The position numbers and the translations under genes are program-made. From positions 1,938,126-2,002,125 of the forward strand of contig SIJG01000019.1 of the NCBI GenBank assembly GCA_023374025.1: 64,000 nucleotides of DNA. The letters are read 5' to 3'. The DNA comes from Heterodera schachtii. Taxonomy: Eukaryota; Nematoda; Chromadorea; Rhabditida; Heteroderidae. The notes under the pieces are model-generated. The model saw nothing but the letters and a program-made list of their open reading frames with translations. It did not search any database and was not told the origin of the DNA. Below are positions 47,601 to 57,575 of the stretch, piece after piece. Positions within the stretch are counted from its first letter, which is position 1; each line of letters opens with the position of its first letter.

Positions 47601-49201
47601 CCGGTGAAGTGTCTCCAGTATCAAGTGAATGTCGTATTTTCCACCATTATGAGACAAACAAATTGTTTTAACACCATGTGGACCAGTTCCCGTGAGAAAA
47701 TTGATAAAGTCGTCCACTGGGTCATTGTTGGCATTGTCAAAACTATGGAAAAACAGTCTTCGTGGGTTGTAATTGACATAGGCGGGTAGAGCACTGTCAT
47801 CTCCAGGCACATTAAAAAATGGAGGAGAACACCAGCGACGTCCCCTTGGTCCCACAGGGGGACTGCACACACATCCATTTGCGTATTGTCCAACACCAGC
47901 GTGAACCGTAATTCCTTCCTTTATGCACGCTTCGCAGGTTATTTCGGCAATAATGAGCAGCGGAACATGCTTCTGTACAACCTTGGTGCGAAGTTGAAGT
48001 GGTAAATCTTGGGAAGTTTCAGCATCAAAAAAGCAAAGCCTGACTGGCTTTTTTGACCCGTTTGCGTCATCCTCCTCTTCCTCCTCCTCCTCTTCAATGC
48101 CATCATCACCATCATCCTCATGGACTTCTCTATCGTTACCACCACCACCACCACCACCAACATCTTCATCATTATTATTAATATGATGATTTGGTTGTCG
48201 CCTTCTCTCTCTTCTTCTTCCGCTCGTAGGTTCATCTTTCAGAGGTTGTATAAAACATGGGTATCCAATTGGATGTGGTCCAGAACATCGTGGACAGCGC
48301 ATCCATCCCGTTTGACTAATTAGGGCTGGACACTTATGCGGGTAGTTTACATATGTAATGGCACCACATTGTCTACATGCCCTTCTCCATTCACATATTG
48401 GACGAAAAGTTCGTCCCCCTCCTCCTGCTCCTTCCTGGTTATGCATAGCTGAAGGTGCTCGATTGCTCAGGTGATAGGCGTAGCAGTCGTCGTTGGGGAA
48501 CACGAATTGACATTCACTGCAAAGACGATTGCTAGCTGTTCCATCTGCTCGTGAATGTTGTTTGCATGGGTACCCGGCACCGAAGCGTAAACACAGACGG
48601 CAAACGACTTTGCATTCCTGGGGGTGGTACCAGCGTGTCACGCGACGTTCACAATCAATGCAATATCCTTGCACACGAAATAATTGCTCAATTCGACCAA
48701 CATAATTGAAGTGCTGATTTTCCAACAAAAGACATAAATTGAACTTGGCCGCCTCTCCTGATGCTGCCTTGAACACAATTCGGTACTCACGTTCCTTCTC
48801 AAAAACCGCAATTCGAATTTCTCCATGCCCATAATGCTGGTCAATCCAAGCTTGTAATTTTTGAACATCGTCAATTGTGTACATATGTTTGTTTCGTGGT
48901 ATTCTTGCGCGCCGCAACAAGTTTCGTGCCTCAGGCCCGTGGGTATGCTGGCGATTCGCGTAACTTTTGAATGCGGCTATTCCACCGCCACCTGGTGTTC
49001 GCGAACGCCAATCATGCAAGCCAAGCAATACAGCTCTGGCCAAGCAAATGCGATCATTTGGATTTTTAATGCGAATCAACGAGCGAACAGTGTTCACCAA
49101 TCGATGCTCATCCTCAAGACTGCATCGCCTATCAACAAAAAAAAAATTTAAACAAAAAAAAGATTAAACCTGATCTCCCCGTCGCTCTGATCCGCTTGCA
49201 T
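44699..49201 (-). CDS. Protein-primed family B DNA polymerase, spliced, one C-terminal frameshift
   Basis: This is the replicative polymerase of the element. Predicted exons (plus coordinates) are 49170-49201, 46856-49128, 46494-46807, 46136-46449, 46022-46085, 45770-45976, 45410-45713 and 44699-45356. Order from the N-terminus is several Cys pairs (YCIDC, CRLC, CSEC, CRQC, CPRC) as zinc fingers and an acidic low-complexity spacer, then the proofreading exonuclease (FFDAETS, LSHNGGKYDIH, YCMNDVAIL), then polymerase motif A IVSLYPYVM, motif B KILANSLWGK and motif C CDTDSIYYV, the last two bordering introns. A C4 run (45036-45039) shifts the frame before the C-terminal block FPQIGRTPCSDL. The N-terminal start at ATG 49201 is a guess. 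Confidence 0.93.
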
Positions 49202-49490
49202 TGCCAAACGCAAGTACTTTTGTGACAGTTGTGCCAGTGAGATCTATCCAGCGGCAGATTGATCGTTAAGTCTTTGAATTAATCAGGCAATTGCAGCGGG
49301 ATTGTTTTGCTGGGTGGCGAAGCGGAAATGTAAATGGTTTTCAAGGTGGTATGGTATGATGGTTGTATGTTATGTTATGAAATGTATTAGATATTGGTAC
49401 CAACTGTATTTAATATTAAGCAGCTATTTTATAACAGCCAATAATACAGAGTCCGTAGTGTTCATAATTGCTGTTCCTACCTATTAAATT

Positions 49491-49555
49491 CGCCGGGGGT
49501 CGCAAGAACCCATAGCATTAATTCAAAGCGTTAACCACTATGCTACGGCGCTCCC
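49491..49555 (-). ncRNA. Degenerate tRNA-like sequence
   Basis: On the minus strand a stem cgccg/cggcg encloses an A box tagcatagtgg and a T-arm-like gggttcttgcgaccc. The B box is altered and the anticodon arm is too short, so this is a tRNA-derived remnant rather than a working tRNA. It lies between polymerase and RING genes. Confidence 0.35.
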
Positions 49556-49679
49556 ATTTGCTCTCCTCTTATTTTTCCTATATAACACAAAACTATTTTG
49601 CAAAAAAAGTCCAATCAAAGAATTTTTTTAAATAAATAATGCGCACTCCTTCAAAAATTTTTTGCATAAATAAATTGAT

Positions 49680-50270
49680 TTAAGCATCAGAGTCAAGCAC
49701 AAAACGGCGCATACAAATGGCACAACGATTTTGGTGCATAAGCCAATCTCTAGCGCATGACAAATGATAAAGATGTTTGCATGGGAGTTCCGTGGCGTTC
49801 AATGACCCTAAGTCAAATCCCATTTGGCAAATAACACATCGCTCATCATTTCGGACCATTGCCTCGTTCACTTCCAGATTGGGAAGTATATTATCGCACT
49901 GTTCGCGTGTTAAACCCTGACCATGTTGAAGCTCTGATGGAGAAAGTACTTGGACCGTTTGGGATTGAGAAGACAGAATTGATTCGCTTTGGTGCTGTTG
50001 ACGAACATTCTCTTTTTTTAAATGGTATCAATAATTTACAATGTTATTATTATCATTTTATTATTATTATTTTCAAATCAGTTCATTCATTCATGCGTTT
50101 CTCACCGCTCTGTGTCTGGCTCCTCCTCCTCTTCCTCTTCCTCTTCCTCGACCACGTCCGGCATTGGTATTGTTTCGGCGCCGAGATGAAGATGCTGATG
50201 AAGAAATTTGTGGGTTCTAAAACAAAATGGAATATTAAAAATGGGCAAACCAAAATTTATTGCTAACCAT
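49680..50270 (-). CDS. RING-H2 protein with RG-rich N-terminus (putative E3 ubiquitin ligase)
   Basis: Predicted exons (plus coordinates) are 50268-50270 (ATG only), 50106-50216 and 49680-50009, giving 147 aa. Exon 2 encodes serine-rich text and GRGRGRGRGRGGGARHRA. Exon 3 ends in a RING-H2 finger: CVIC, then CKHLYHLSC, then CAIC, with all eight zinc ligands. The finger would recruit an E2 ubiquitin-conjugating enzyme. The RG tract could bind nucleic acid. The exon structure upstream of the finger is inferred from frame and GT/AG sites; the finger itself is certain. The gene is upstream of the polymerase on the same strand and divergent from the RPA-like gene. A host-modulating role is inference. 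Confidence 0.75.
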
Positions 50271-50942
50271 ATTGTTGTTGGTGTCATAGAAGTCTTATTA
50301 GATAATCTATTGAATTAATTTATTATATGATCATTTTTAATTAAAAAAATGACTTCTCAGCAAGAAATGATACATTTAAAATACCAGCATTAGATTAGGC
50401 GAAGAATTTTAAACAAAAAACACAACCCTTGCTATTAAATCTTTTCATGGATCAAAATTCGTCGTTTCTAGCAAATCAATTTTTTTGCAATATATTTCCG
50501 AATCTGGCATAATCATGGTAAAGCATAATTTTAAATCATATCAAAGAATTTATATATTCTTTAAAACAAATAATAAACTCATGTTACCAATAATTAACAA
50601 TAATGTTTTATTTATTCCAAGAGCATAAGTAGATAATATTCCCAATCAAATTATCAATTGATTTTTCGATCGATATTTGAGTGGCTTCTACTTTTTTTTC
50701 TCGGACACCCCTTCCACAACCTAAACCTATTGGATGGTTACCACGAGAGAGAGAGAGAGTACATTCTATGTTTTCTCTGTCAAATGAAATCGATTTTAAT
50801 TTAATTTTTTAAATTTATCAATCGATAATTTTATTTAACCCCCCCCCCCCCATGGCCAAACCTATTGTAAGGACTGTACACAAACAATCAATAAACCCAA
50901 GCCTATTGCAAGTATCGTATCCAAAATTTTAAATAAATTAGC

Positions 50943-51006
50943 AAAAAACCTTTGCAACCGGTTGGACTCGAACCCATGCCAAATTACTGTACTACCCAAT
51001 TGGCCA
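50943..51006 (-). ncRNA. Candidate tRNA-like Pol III unit, unit 2
   Basis: The same arrangement as 34261-34326: A-box-like sequence at 50994-51006, B box ggttcgagtcc at 50964-50974, and a T6 tract at 50943-50948. The B-box base that differs between copies is the free N position, so both copies remain consensus. Confidence 0.4.
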
Positions 51007-51044
51007 TTTTTTGCTTCATTAAATTGTAAAAAAAATGACGCCAC

Positions 51045-51177
51045 CATTGAAAGTAAAAAGACTCCGCCTCTTTTCTTGTTAGTAATACCCATTGATTTTT
51101 CTTTTTGCTTTAATAAGAAGTTGACTCCGCCTTTTTGGCTTTTACTTTCATTGTCCCGCCCCTCATTTTGCTATTTA
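51045..51177 (+). promoter_or_regulatory. Candidate promoter of the RPA-like gene, unit 2
   Basis: Two copies of gactccgcct (51059-51068 and 51122-51131), a cccgcccc box near 51154 and tatttaa near 51171, as in unit 1. Confidence 0.4.
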
Positions 51178-51259
51178 ATCACAGTTTTTCTACATAAAAA
51201 TCACTCGTCCATTAAAAAAAAATTCCATCCACATTCGATTTTTTTCCAATCTTCCTGCA

Positions 51260-51956
51260 ATGAATTCTCTTAAACGCTTTCAACTCCCGGAGCAAGGAAC
51301 ACGCCAGCAAGAAGAGTTGGATTCCGTTGAACCGAAAAGCATCAGCGATGTGGTCAACTTCAATTCGGCCGGCGTTTTTTATGTTTTGGGAAAAGTGACA
51401 AATATGCAGTACCGTGTTTACAAAGTCAAAAATTAAGTTAATTAATTCAATTATTAATTTTCTGCTTTAGGCCTGTCCATTTCGTTCCAAGGGGCTCATT
51501 TGCCGCCGAAAATTGTCCGATGACAACATGTGCGAGGCTTGTGGACAAAAAGCGATTGCTCCAATTCACACGGTGTTTGTTCGTCTTTTGCTGCAGGATG
51601 TTGAACAAGCAGACATTGCTCAACGTGTCACCATGTTTTCGAGTGTTGCCGAAGAGTTTTTGGGAATGAAAGCTGCTGAATTGCTCGCCAAGGAGAAGGA
51701 GCCGGAGAGCCTTGCGAAACATTTGGACGATTTGATTGCTGTGAAGCTGATTGCAAAAGTTAACATTAAGGTTTATTTTTCTTGGTATTTATTACATGTT
51801 TAACAAACCATAATATAGGCGAACAGTCAGACTTACACTGGATTTGATTGGATTGTCAATTTGTTCAAGAAGTGCCCCGGGAATGATGACAGTGACGTGC
51901 CAAAAGAAAAAAATGATGTTGATGAGATTGCAACCAAAAAGGCCAAGAAAAACTGA
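51260..51956 (+). CDS. RPA70-like single-stranded DNA-binding protein, unit 2
   Basis: Exons 51260-51424, 51471-51770 and 51819-51956 give 200 aa with the same zinc ribbon and OB-fold text as the unit 1 gene. Introns carry small indels relative to unit 1 while the coding sequence keeps its frame, which supports the gene model. Confidence 0.78.
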
Positions 51957-52062
51957 GGCAGAGAGAGAGAGAGAAAGAGAAACGTTTCATTTTGTTGTGA
52001 ATTTCAAAAACAAAGGATTTAACACGTCCTCTGCTTTTTTTTAAATTTGTTAAAAATGCATT

Positions 52063-52347
52063 TTATTGTTGAAGATGTTGAGACACAAACTCCAAAATGG
52101 TCTTGATGTGATTGCTATATCGTTTTTTCTTCGCGAATTCACCATGAGACAGGATTACACGTTGACAATTTTTCGCAATGAACACACTGAGATTTGCAGT
52201 TGGGTCTATCCGAGCGGTGGATCGCCAACCCTCCTCATAACAATCGAATTAATGTTATTGGAAAAGCTTGGCCCATACGCGTTCGTCACGTAACCCTAAT
52301 TTTTCAACAAGAAAAAAAAACTCCTTAAATTTAGTTTTGGTCTTCAT
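52063..52347 (-). CDS. Small two-exon Maverick gene of unknown function
   Basis: Predicted exons are 52279-52347 and 52063-52233, joined across a 45-nt GT...AG intron (52234-52278) that contains two in-frame TAA codons. The product is 79 aa, starting MKTKTKFKEFFFLVEKLG and containing ARIDPTANLSVFIAKNC and SHGEFAKKKRYSNHIK. No family is recognised. It follows the membrane protein gene on the minus strand, 45 bp from its stop. A plus-strand frame covers the same bases but is less credible (see findings). Confidence 0.5.
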
Positions 52348-52392
52348 CAAGACTGAAAGAAGGATCAAGTGATTAAAAAAAAGAGAATTGTG

Positions 52393-52683
52393 TCACTTCT
52401 TTATTGATAAACTTGGAAAAATAATTGATGTATTTTTTGGTAATTGGAAATTTCGCAAATCATCCATCATCTCACTGGCATCACGCTGAGAAATATGTCC
52501 TCTTCTCTTAAGAAAGTTTATCAAAGAATACCAGCATAAAATGAAAACGGGAAAAGCAATGAGATAATGGGCAAGCAATAGAAGTTGTATGAGGAAGTTA
52601 GGATGGTCGGTTTTGTTTTCAAATGTTAATACCTGTATCTCTGGCTTTAAACTAGCATTGGCTGTACTGTTTAAAAAGGCCAT
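52393..52683 (-). CDS. Small membrane protein of the Maverick, intact copy
   Basis: The 96-aa product (from ATG at 52683; an in-frame ATG at 52707 would add eight residues) has an N-terminal part with NST and NKT glycosylation-type sites, one strong hydrophobic segment (about residues 34-60, including LLLLAHYLIAFPVFILCW) and a charged tail with KRRGHIS. One transmembrane span is likely. It follows the major capsid gene closely. Family unknown; a virion membrane or host-membrane role is speculation. Confidence 0.6.
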   Translation of the reverse strand: MAFLNSTANASLKPEIQVLTFENKTDHPNFLIQLLLLAHYLIAFPVFILCWYSLINFLKRRGHISQRDASEMMDDLRNFQLPKNTSIIFPSLSIKK

Positions 52684-52731
52684 TTTTATGGTGGCATTTT
52701 TTCGCATTATGCATCTTATTTATACAGTTAG

Positions 52732-54057
52732 TTAACTAAGCTTTGAATCGGAAACAATGTGACGGTTGTAGTCTATCATTATCATTTGGTCAAACTCACC
52801 CAAGACAATCATTTCAACTCCCCCCGCAGGAATTGCATTATTAAATGTTGCGCGAATGCTGGTTGTCCCACTTCTTAAGAGTTCATACCCAGTGCTATCG
52901 TCGAGTGTCGATGTGAGTGGAATTACGAAAAAGGTCCAGCCAGATTTGAATTGTTCTTTTGTGATGTCAAAAGAACGTTCTGAATTAGCCATGCTAAGTG
53001 CCTCATACATGTCAACAAAAGGACGGACAAAAATATCTTTGGCAAAGTCAAGCTTGTATGGAACAATTGGGTAAATCATGCCGCCAGCGTACACGGCAAT
53101 GTCTCGAATGTCAAACGGTTTAAAATTAAATGGAGAGAGAGAATAATTTCCGTTAAATGCCCCGTTTGCGACAAGTGCGATTGTCATACGTCGAGGAATT
53201 GTTGCACTGAATACATTGTAGTCAATTTCAAACCTACCTTCACTTATAAAGCATGATTTGATTTCAGTTTTTCGCACTGCATATGTGGCTGGTTGTTTTT
53301 CAAGCGTTTTGTAGATACTTAAATTCAAAGATGACTGAACATCAATCATTTTTGCATACAGTTTTACGTCATGGACTCTAACACGGTATCTGGTAGTATC
53401 GTTTGCTTTCAATGTCTGCATGATGAAAGTGTCACGAGCTTTGTAAATTGTAAATAAAAGATCCAAATTGTTCAACAAATAAAGTTCTTGGTTTCCCAGG
53501 TCAAAGTCCAAACGTGAGAGAAATTGGGCTCGCTTACCACCCTCAAAAATTTTACACCGAGCTTTAAAGCCCTCATCACCGACGCTGTCGTGTTCGCGTG
53601 TCACATAGTGACCAGTTGAAGCGAGGAAGCTTTTTTTGACGTTCATTGGAAACGAAAGTGTGTTCGTAATGTAAACCTTATAGGGGTATAAATTTCCGCT
53701 GTCGTAAATTTCAGTGTTTCCAACTGAAACTTTTAGTTGTTGAACAAAAGTTTGACCAATTCCCTGAATGGTACCGACTGGAGCATCGGCAGCTGTGATT
53801 GACACCCAGTTACCGTCCGCATCTGGTTTTTCTATTGAAAGGTCAAGGAAGAGATAAATCCGGGAAAGATCGGTCCAAAGATTGTCACTGTATAGGCGAA
53901 AAAGATACGGAGATTCTTGCGTTATTGTCACTAGGGGGAGGACTTCCCGAAAATATGAGCGCACAACTGACACATTTGTTGGCGGTACTGAAAAAATGTT
54001 CAAGGCACTATTGGTGGCAAGAGGACTACTTTCGCTAATTTTTTGTGAACAACTCAT
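52732..54057 (-). CDS. Major capsid protein (double jelly-roll), unit 2
   Basis: 441 aa, identical to the unit 1 product except at residues 152, 154, 159 and 160 (A to V, H to R, D to V, S to G relative to unit 1). Roughly nine further base differences over the gene look synonymous. The ATG at 54057 is preferred over the upstream TTG. Confidence 0.87.
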   Translation of the reverse strand: MSCSQKISESSPLATNSALNIFSVPPTNVSVVRSYFREVLPLVTITQESPYLFRLYSDNLWTDLSRIYLFLDLSIEKPDADGNWVSITAADAPVGTIQGIGQTFVQQLKVSVGNTEIYDSGNLYPYKVYITNTLSFPMNVKKSFLASTGHYVTREHDSVGDEGFKARCKIFEGGKRAQFLSRLDFDLGNQELYLLNNLDLLFTIYKARDTFIMQTLKANDTTRYRVRVHDVKLYAKMIDVQSSLNLSIYKTLEKQPATYAVRKTEIKSCFISEGRFEIDYNVFSATIPRRMTIALVANGAFNGNYSLSPFNFKPFDIRDIAVYAGGMIYPIVPYKLDFAKDIFVRPFVDMYEALSMANSERSFDITKEQFKSGWTFFVIPLTSTLDDSTGYELLRSGTTSIRATFNNAIPAGGVEMIVLGEFDQMIMIDYNRHIVSDSKLS

Positions 54058-54082
54058 GATTATGCTTCGGGGGATTGTTTTA

Positions 54083-54634
54083 TTAATAGGTTCCAAGTAT
54101 ATCGGTACGAAGGCGTTTGACCGATTTCTTTTTGATGTGTTTTTTCTTCCGACCTGCTGGGGTGTTTGCTGGTAGGAAATCGTGTGGCCCCAACCTGGAT
54201 TGTAGTTTATTTATACCCTTTTTCGCTTTACCAATTGCACCACCTTCTTGCGCATCATTTCTCTTTGTGTATCGTTTAAAGTCGAATCCTTGCCCTTTTT
54301 GGGCATTTATGTTGTTAGCTGCTTTTTCGAGCAAATTTTTAAGCCCCGATTTTCCCTCACTGACAAGTGACTCTTTGAGGTCCCTACCCTCTAACACATT
54401 GGATAGAACCCGATTTCCCGATTCAAGTCCTTGGCGCCCAATGGCTGTCCCTATTTCCTTCCCAATTGGCATTAGATAACGCAGTAGACTCCGAAAAACA
54501 GAACCGATGCCACTACCACGCTGGTAAGGAACTCCTCTGAACACATTATATCCTCCATATTGGACGACTATTTCAGGAGAAATTTGAGTCAATGCTGACC
54601 ATTCGACTTTAAAAGGATCAAAATCAACGTGCAT
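54083..54634 (-). CDS. PX-like basic virion protein, unit 2
   Basis: 183 aa, nearly identical to unit 1 with one Lys-to-Arg change in FKRYTKRND and one Thr-to-Ile change in the basic tail. The frame is intact. Confidence 0.6.
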   Translation of the reverse strand: MHVDFDPFKVEWSALTQISPEIVVQYGGYNVFRGVPYQRGSGIGSVFRSLLRYLMPIGKEIGTAIGRQGLESGNRVLSNVLEGRDLKESLVSEGKSGLKNLLEKAANNINAQKGQGFDFKRYTKRNDAQEGGAIGKAKKGINKLQSRLGPHDFLPANTPAGRKKKHIKKKSVKRLRTDILGTY

Positions 54635-54674
54635 TTTTCCTTCGTTTTTTTTTGCGCTTTTTAAATTGAATTTT

Positions 54675-55148
54675 CTAGTTATTTATATTTGTTTTGAACA
54701 CATTTTGTTGCATAAACTTATTTACAAAAAGATCTGGAGATATTTTTGCGCGTTTTAGAAGTTTCAAAATTGCCTCAAAGTGCATCCCCATGCACCGTAC
54801 AATTATAAAGAAAATCACATGCTTTCCACACGAGTGTGAGTATGGTGCTTGGAGCGGTAGTTGGTGAAACTGAATTTGAGAAAATTTTTTTAAAAAGTTG
54901 TTAATGAAAGGGCTTAACGGTGGCCAAATTCCTGTAGAATCGTAGTATTCCACCCGGTTAGGTTGCTCACAGTACACGGCAACCCAATGTGAGCCAGGTG
55001 AGTCGGTCGGATCAACGTTAATTACCATTGAGTAAGGAACTGGTGTTGTTGCTCCTGCTGGAATTTGATCTGACGGAAAACACCCTAAAAAGGACGAACG
55101 CGTGACTGGGTTTCGAGAAAGAATTTTGTTTATTTGGACACTGTTCAT
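54675..55148 (-). CDS. Adenain-like cysteine protease, unit 2
   Basis: 157 aa with the same catalytic set as unit 1 (GSHWVAV, YYDSTG, SHSCGKH). Only two amino-acid differences from unit 1 are seen (Met to Ile in the YSMV region, Asp to Asn near the C-terminus). The frame is intact. Confidence 0.95.
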   Translation of the reverse strand: MNSVQINKILSRNPVTRSSFLGCFPSDQIPAGATTPVPYSMVINVDPTDSPGSHWVAVYCEQPNRVEYYDSTGIWPPLSPFINNFLKKFSQIQFHQLPLQAPYSHSCGKHVIFFIIVRCMGMHFEAILKLLKRAKISPDLFVNKFMQQNVFKTNINN

Positions 55149-55150
55149 TT

Positions 55151-56383
55151 TCAAAAGTAGGAACTCTTTCTAAAGTGTAGCGTTAATGTACATGTACCGT
55201 ATTGAAATGGCATTAAGTTACCACTGGAGGTTCGGATTTCGATGAAAATTTCACTTATCTCTTTGACTAGCACCCGATGGTATTGGGCGGAGAGAAACTG
55301 TTCTTCAATAATTTCGTCAGTTTTTCCCCTAATAGTTACGATACGCAAAACTGGGGCAATCACGTCTCCGATCATCATTGGTTCAATTAGATCAGGTGCA
55401 TAAACATGGAAAGAAGCAACTCCTCCACTCATGTCAGGCATAAATTTTGCAATCGTTTCTTTTTCAGTGAATTCGGTTGAGTTAAAACCCAAAATGTAGG
55501 CTAATTGGTCGGAAATTTTTATTTTTTGCACATATCGATCGTCTAATTTCAACGAGAATCTGTTACTTGTATTGTCAAAATGCAGTAAGCATGCAGAGTA
55601 CGCTGATTGGAAAATTTTTATCCATGCTGTCATGCCTAATTCTTTGGTCTGATCGAGAATTGTCCTTTCTTCGTCATCCATCAGTGCAATTTCCGCATTC
55701 AATTTTTCTGTTATCAGTCCCTCTAAGCGCTCTAAATTACGACCACGTAGGCGCAAAAAATACTATCAAGTTTTTTCTGGTATTCCTCGTCAGTGTCAAT
55801 CCCAATTCTTCAGTGGGACCTTGCTTGTTGCTGCACGTTTTTCTCTCTCAAGTAGACCACCACTGGTTGCCCCATAAAGGTCCAGCAATGTGTCAACCCC
55901 AGCTAAAAGGGCGTTTAATAGTTGTTCTTCGTTTTTGTCATCATCATCATCATCATTAACATTTCTCTTGTCCCTTTGTTGTTGTTGCTTCTTGATGTAC
56001 TCGGCTCGGCCCAATTGACGTGCTGTATTGGCCGCTTCAGTGAATTTTTTCTGTACGCCTTCCACTTTATTTGCTAACGGCTTGTTGCCTTCTTCAAGCA
56101 GTTTGTAAAGGCTTTTCCAAAGCTCTATTGGGTTTGTGACGTTAGAGGACGGAATTGGTATTTGAACATTCTCTCCAATCTTCCATTCAATTTGAACAAA
56201 TTGAGCCTCTGATGTACCGAGTGAGGGCCACGAATGGGGGTATATGATCACGCCTAGGCCAACGTCCCATTCCGAATTAAATTGAAGTTTTCTTGGCAGA
56301 CGAACTCGAAAAGAATTTGTGCGATTTCCTTCAACATTTGTGTTAGAGGGAACTATCACATAGAATGAATTTGATGAGGGCAT
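55151..56383 (-). pseudogene. Penton-like minor capsid protein, unit 2, frameshifted
   Basis: The start ATG is present at 56383 with the text PSSNSFYVIV. A one-base insertion near 55,797 and a one-base deletion near 55,763 relative to unit 1 shift the frame for about 35 bp, and the shifted frame meets a stop after LKNWD. The reading is correct again downstream. The Asp run is one residue longer than in unit 1. Confidence 0.8.
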
Positions 56384-56411
56384 TTTAATTATTTTTTTTA
56401 AAAGCACCCCT

Positions 56412-57575
56412 TTATATATTTTTCCATGTCATGGAGCTTGCAGGAATCCAACTGTTGTACCGCTGACTGTAGCCTTTCCATTTCACCAAAACGTATTCAA
56501 CACCTTGCTTTTTCCTTTTTCGGACGACCTTTTCAATGTCGTATAGGGCATCGTCATCAGCATCATCGTTTTTGCTCTCTAGCACACGACAAAGATCGTT
56601 GGCATAGAAACGACCCTTTATCAGGGAATCGTCATCATCACGTATTCGGTACGTGACGGGAAGGCGGTCAGTGTGCACCTCTGCAACGGTGAATACTTCG
56701 TTGGTGAAGCGGCCAGTGTACCCCTTTTGGAACACGTGCTTGTACTTCTCAATGCGCACACGGTCACCCACCTGAAAACGTGGTGGTGGTGGTTGTTTCC
56801 GTTTTGCTGCTGCTGCTGCTGCTTCCGCTGTCCCACCAATAGCGTTCTGTTTTAGTTTTTTCCTGAGCTTTTCAGCATTCTCAAAATTCACATCAACTGG
56901 GCGCATTTTTATGCTTGAATTGTACGAGTGGTTTATTCCATGCACAATTTGCTGTATCACGTCAACCCATTTTTGGGTACCCCGTTCCGTGAAATAGCGA
57001 TAAAGGCGCTCTTTGATGGTTCGATTGGCCCGTTCTGCCATCCCTGCGTGAATTCGCGGTGAGGTGTACATAAAAAAGTTTTTCACATTCTTACTTTTGA
57101 AATATTCCTGAACCTCTTTTGCCTTAAATTCGAGACCTTGGTCGGTCAACAGTGTCCAAGGTATGTATTTGGAGCGTTTGAACAAGCGTTCAAAAGCAGC
57201 AATCATGTCGGCGCTCTTTTTGCTTTTAACCGGCTCAACAAAGAGCTGTCTGCTCAGCGTATCGATGCAGACAAGAAGGTACTTGTAACTGTGATTCTCT
57301 CGCGACAATTTGTCAAAGACAGACAGGTCTGCTTGCCACTCGGTGTGTAGTCCAGAAGCGAGTGTTGGTAGTTGTTTGTAGCGCCTCTTCGCTTGTCTAT
57401 GAATAGTGTATGTGCGTTGTGTGGCCAGATAGTCCACAACATCCTTCCTTCTCATTTGATTGTTCACCTTTTTCGCATCGCGCAAAAGCGGTTCAACGCT
57501 GGTAAAGCTGACCGATGAGTTAACATCTTTGTACAGTTGGTCCAACAGCTGTTCTTTCTTCCGGTCGACTACCAT
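56412..57575 (-). CDS. Retroviral-type integrase with chromodomain, intact copy
   Basis: The 387-aa protein would insert element DNA into chromosomes. Catalytic D83 (TEWQADLSVFD), D145 (LLTDQGLEF) and E181 (GMAERANRTIKERL) form a DDE triad with 35 residues between D145 and E181. A basic SH3-like region (FQVGDRVRIEKYK) follows, then a chromodomain (YDIEKVVRKRKK, YVLVKWKGY, NSWIPASS) at about 340-382. Chromodomains direct some elements to methylated histone H3. ATG at 57575 overlaps the upstream stop by 7 nt. Confidence 0.97.
   Translation of the reverse strand: MVVDRKKEQLLDQLYKDVNSSVSFTSVEPLLRDAKKVNNQMRRKDVVDYLATQRTYTIHRQAKRRYKQLPTLASGLHTEWQADLSVFDKLSRENHSYKYLLVCIDTLSRQLFVEPVKSKKSADMIAAFERLFKRSKYIPWTLLTDQGLEFKAKEVQEYFKSKNVKNFFMYTSPRIHAGMAERANRTIKERLYRYFTERGTQKWVDVIQQIVHGINHSYNSSIKMRPVDVNFENAEKLRKKLKQNAIGGTAEAAAAAAKRKQPPPPRFQVGDRVRIEKYKHVFQKGYTGRFTNEVFTVAEVHTDRLPVTYRIRDDDDSLIKGRFYANDLCRVLESKNDDADDDALYDIEKVVRKRKKQGVEYVLVKWKGYSQRYNSWIPASSMTWKNI

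Larger units (their letters stand above)
33635..50286. mobile_element. Maverick/Polinton (adintovirus-like) unit 1
   Basis: About 16.65 kb containing polymerase B, integrase, packaging ATPase, adenain-like protease, major and minor capsid genes, PX-like gene, RPA-like gene, PAZ gene, TBP gene and RING gene. Base composition is clearly richer in G+C than either flank. The left edge matches the sequence at 50,287, which begins 16 bp upstream of the RING start codon, so the visible left boundary lies inside the RING/RPA intergenic region. I compared the first 120 bp of the left end with the reverse complement of 50,281-50,400 and found no terminal inverted repeat. Several genes are broken here (small minus-strand gene, membrane protein, penton start, integrase, TBP, polymerase C-terminus). 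Confidence 0.93.

Noticed and set aside
48061..48235. Acidic or basic low-complexity frames over the polymerase gene
   Set aside because: They are other-frame readings of the polymerase spacer rich in GAG and GAT codons.
49491..49555. Functional tRNA gene
   Set aside because: The B box is altered and the anticodon arm cannot form properly. It is kept only as a tRNA-like remnant.
33635..50399. Terminal inverted repeats expected for a Maverick
   Set aside because: The first 120 bp of the left end do not match the reverse complement of the sequence before unit 2. No 6-bp target duplication was found either.
52066..52293. Plus-strand 75-codon frame, also present at 35382-35609
   Set aside because: Copy differences and composition favour the minus-strand gene over the same bases. 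The plus frame is probably antisense shadow.
52063..52347. Use of a ciliate-type code (TAA read as Gln), suggested by two in-frame TAA codons within a protein-like frame
   Set aside because: A 45-nt GT...AG intron removes both codons, and the long Maverick genes end at ordinary stops including TAA without internal TAA codons. The standard code fits.
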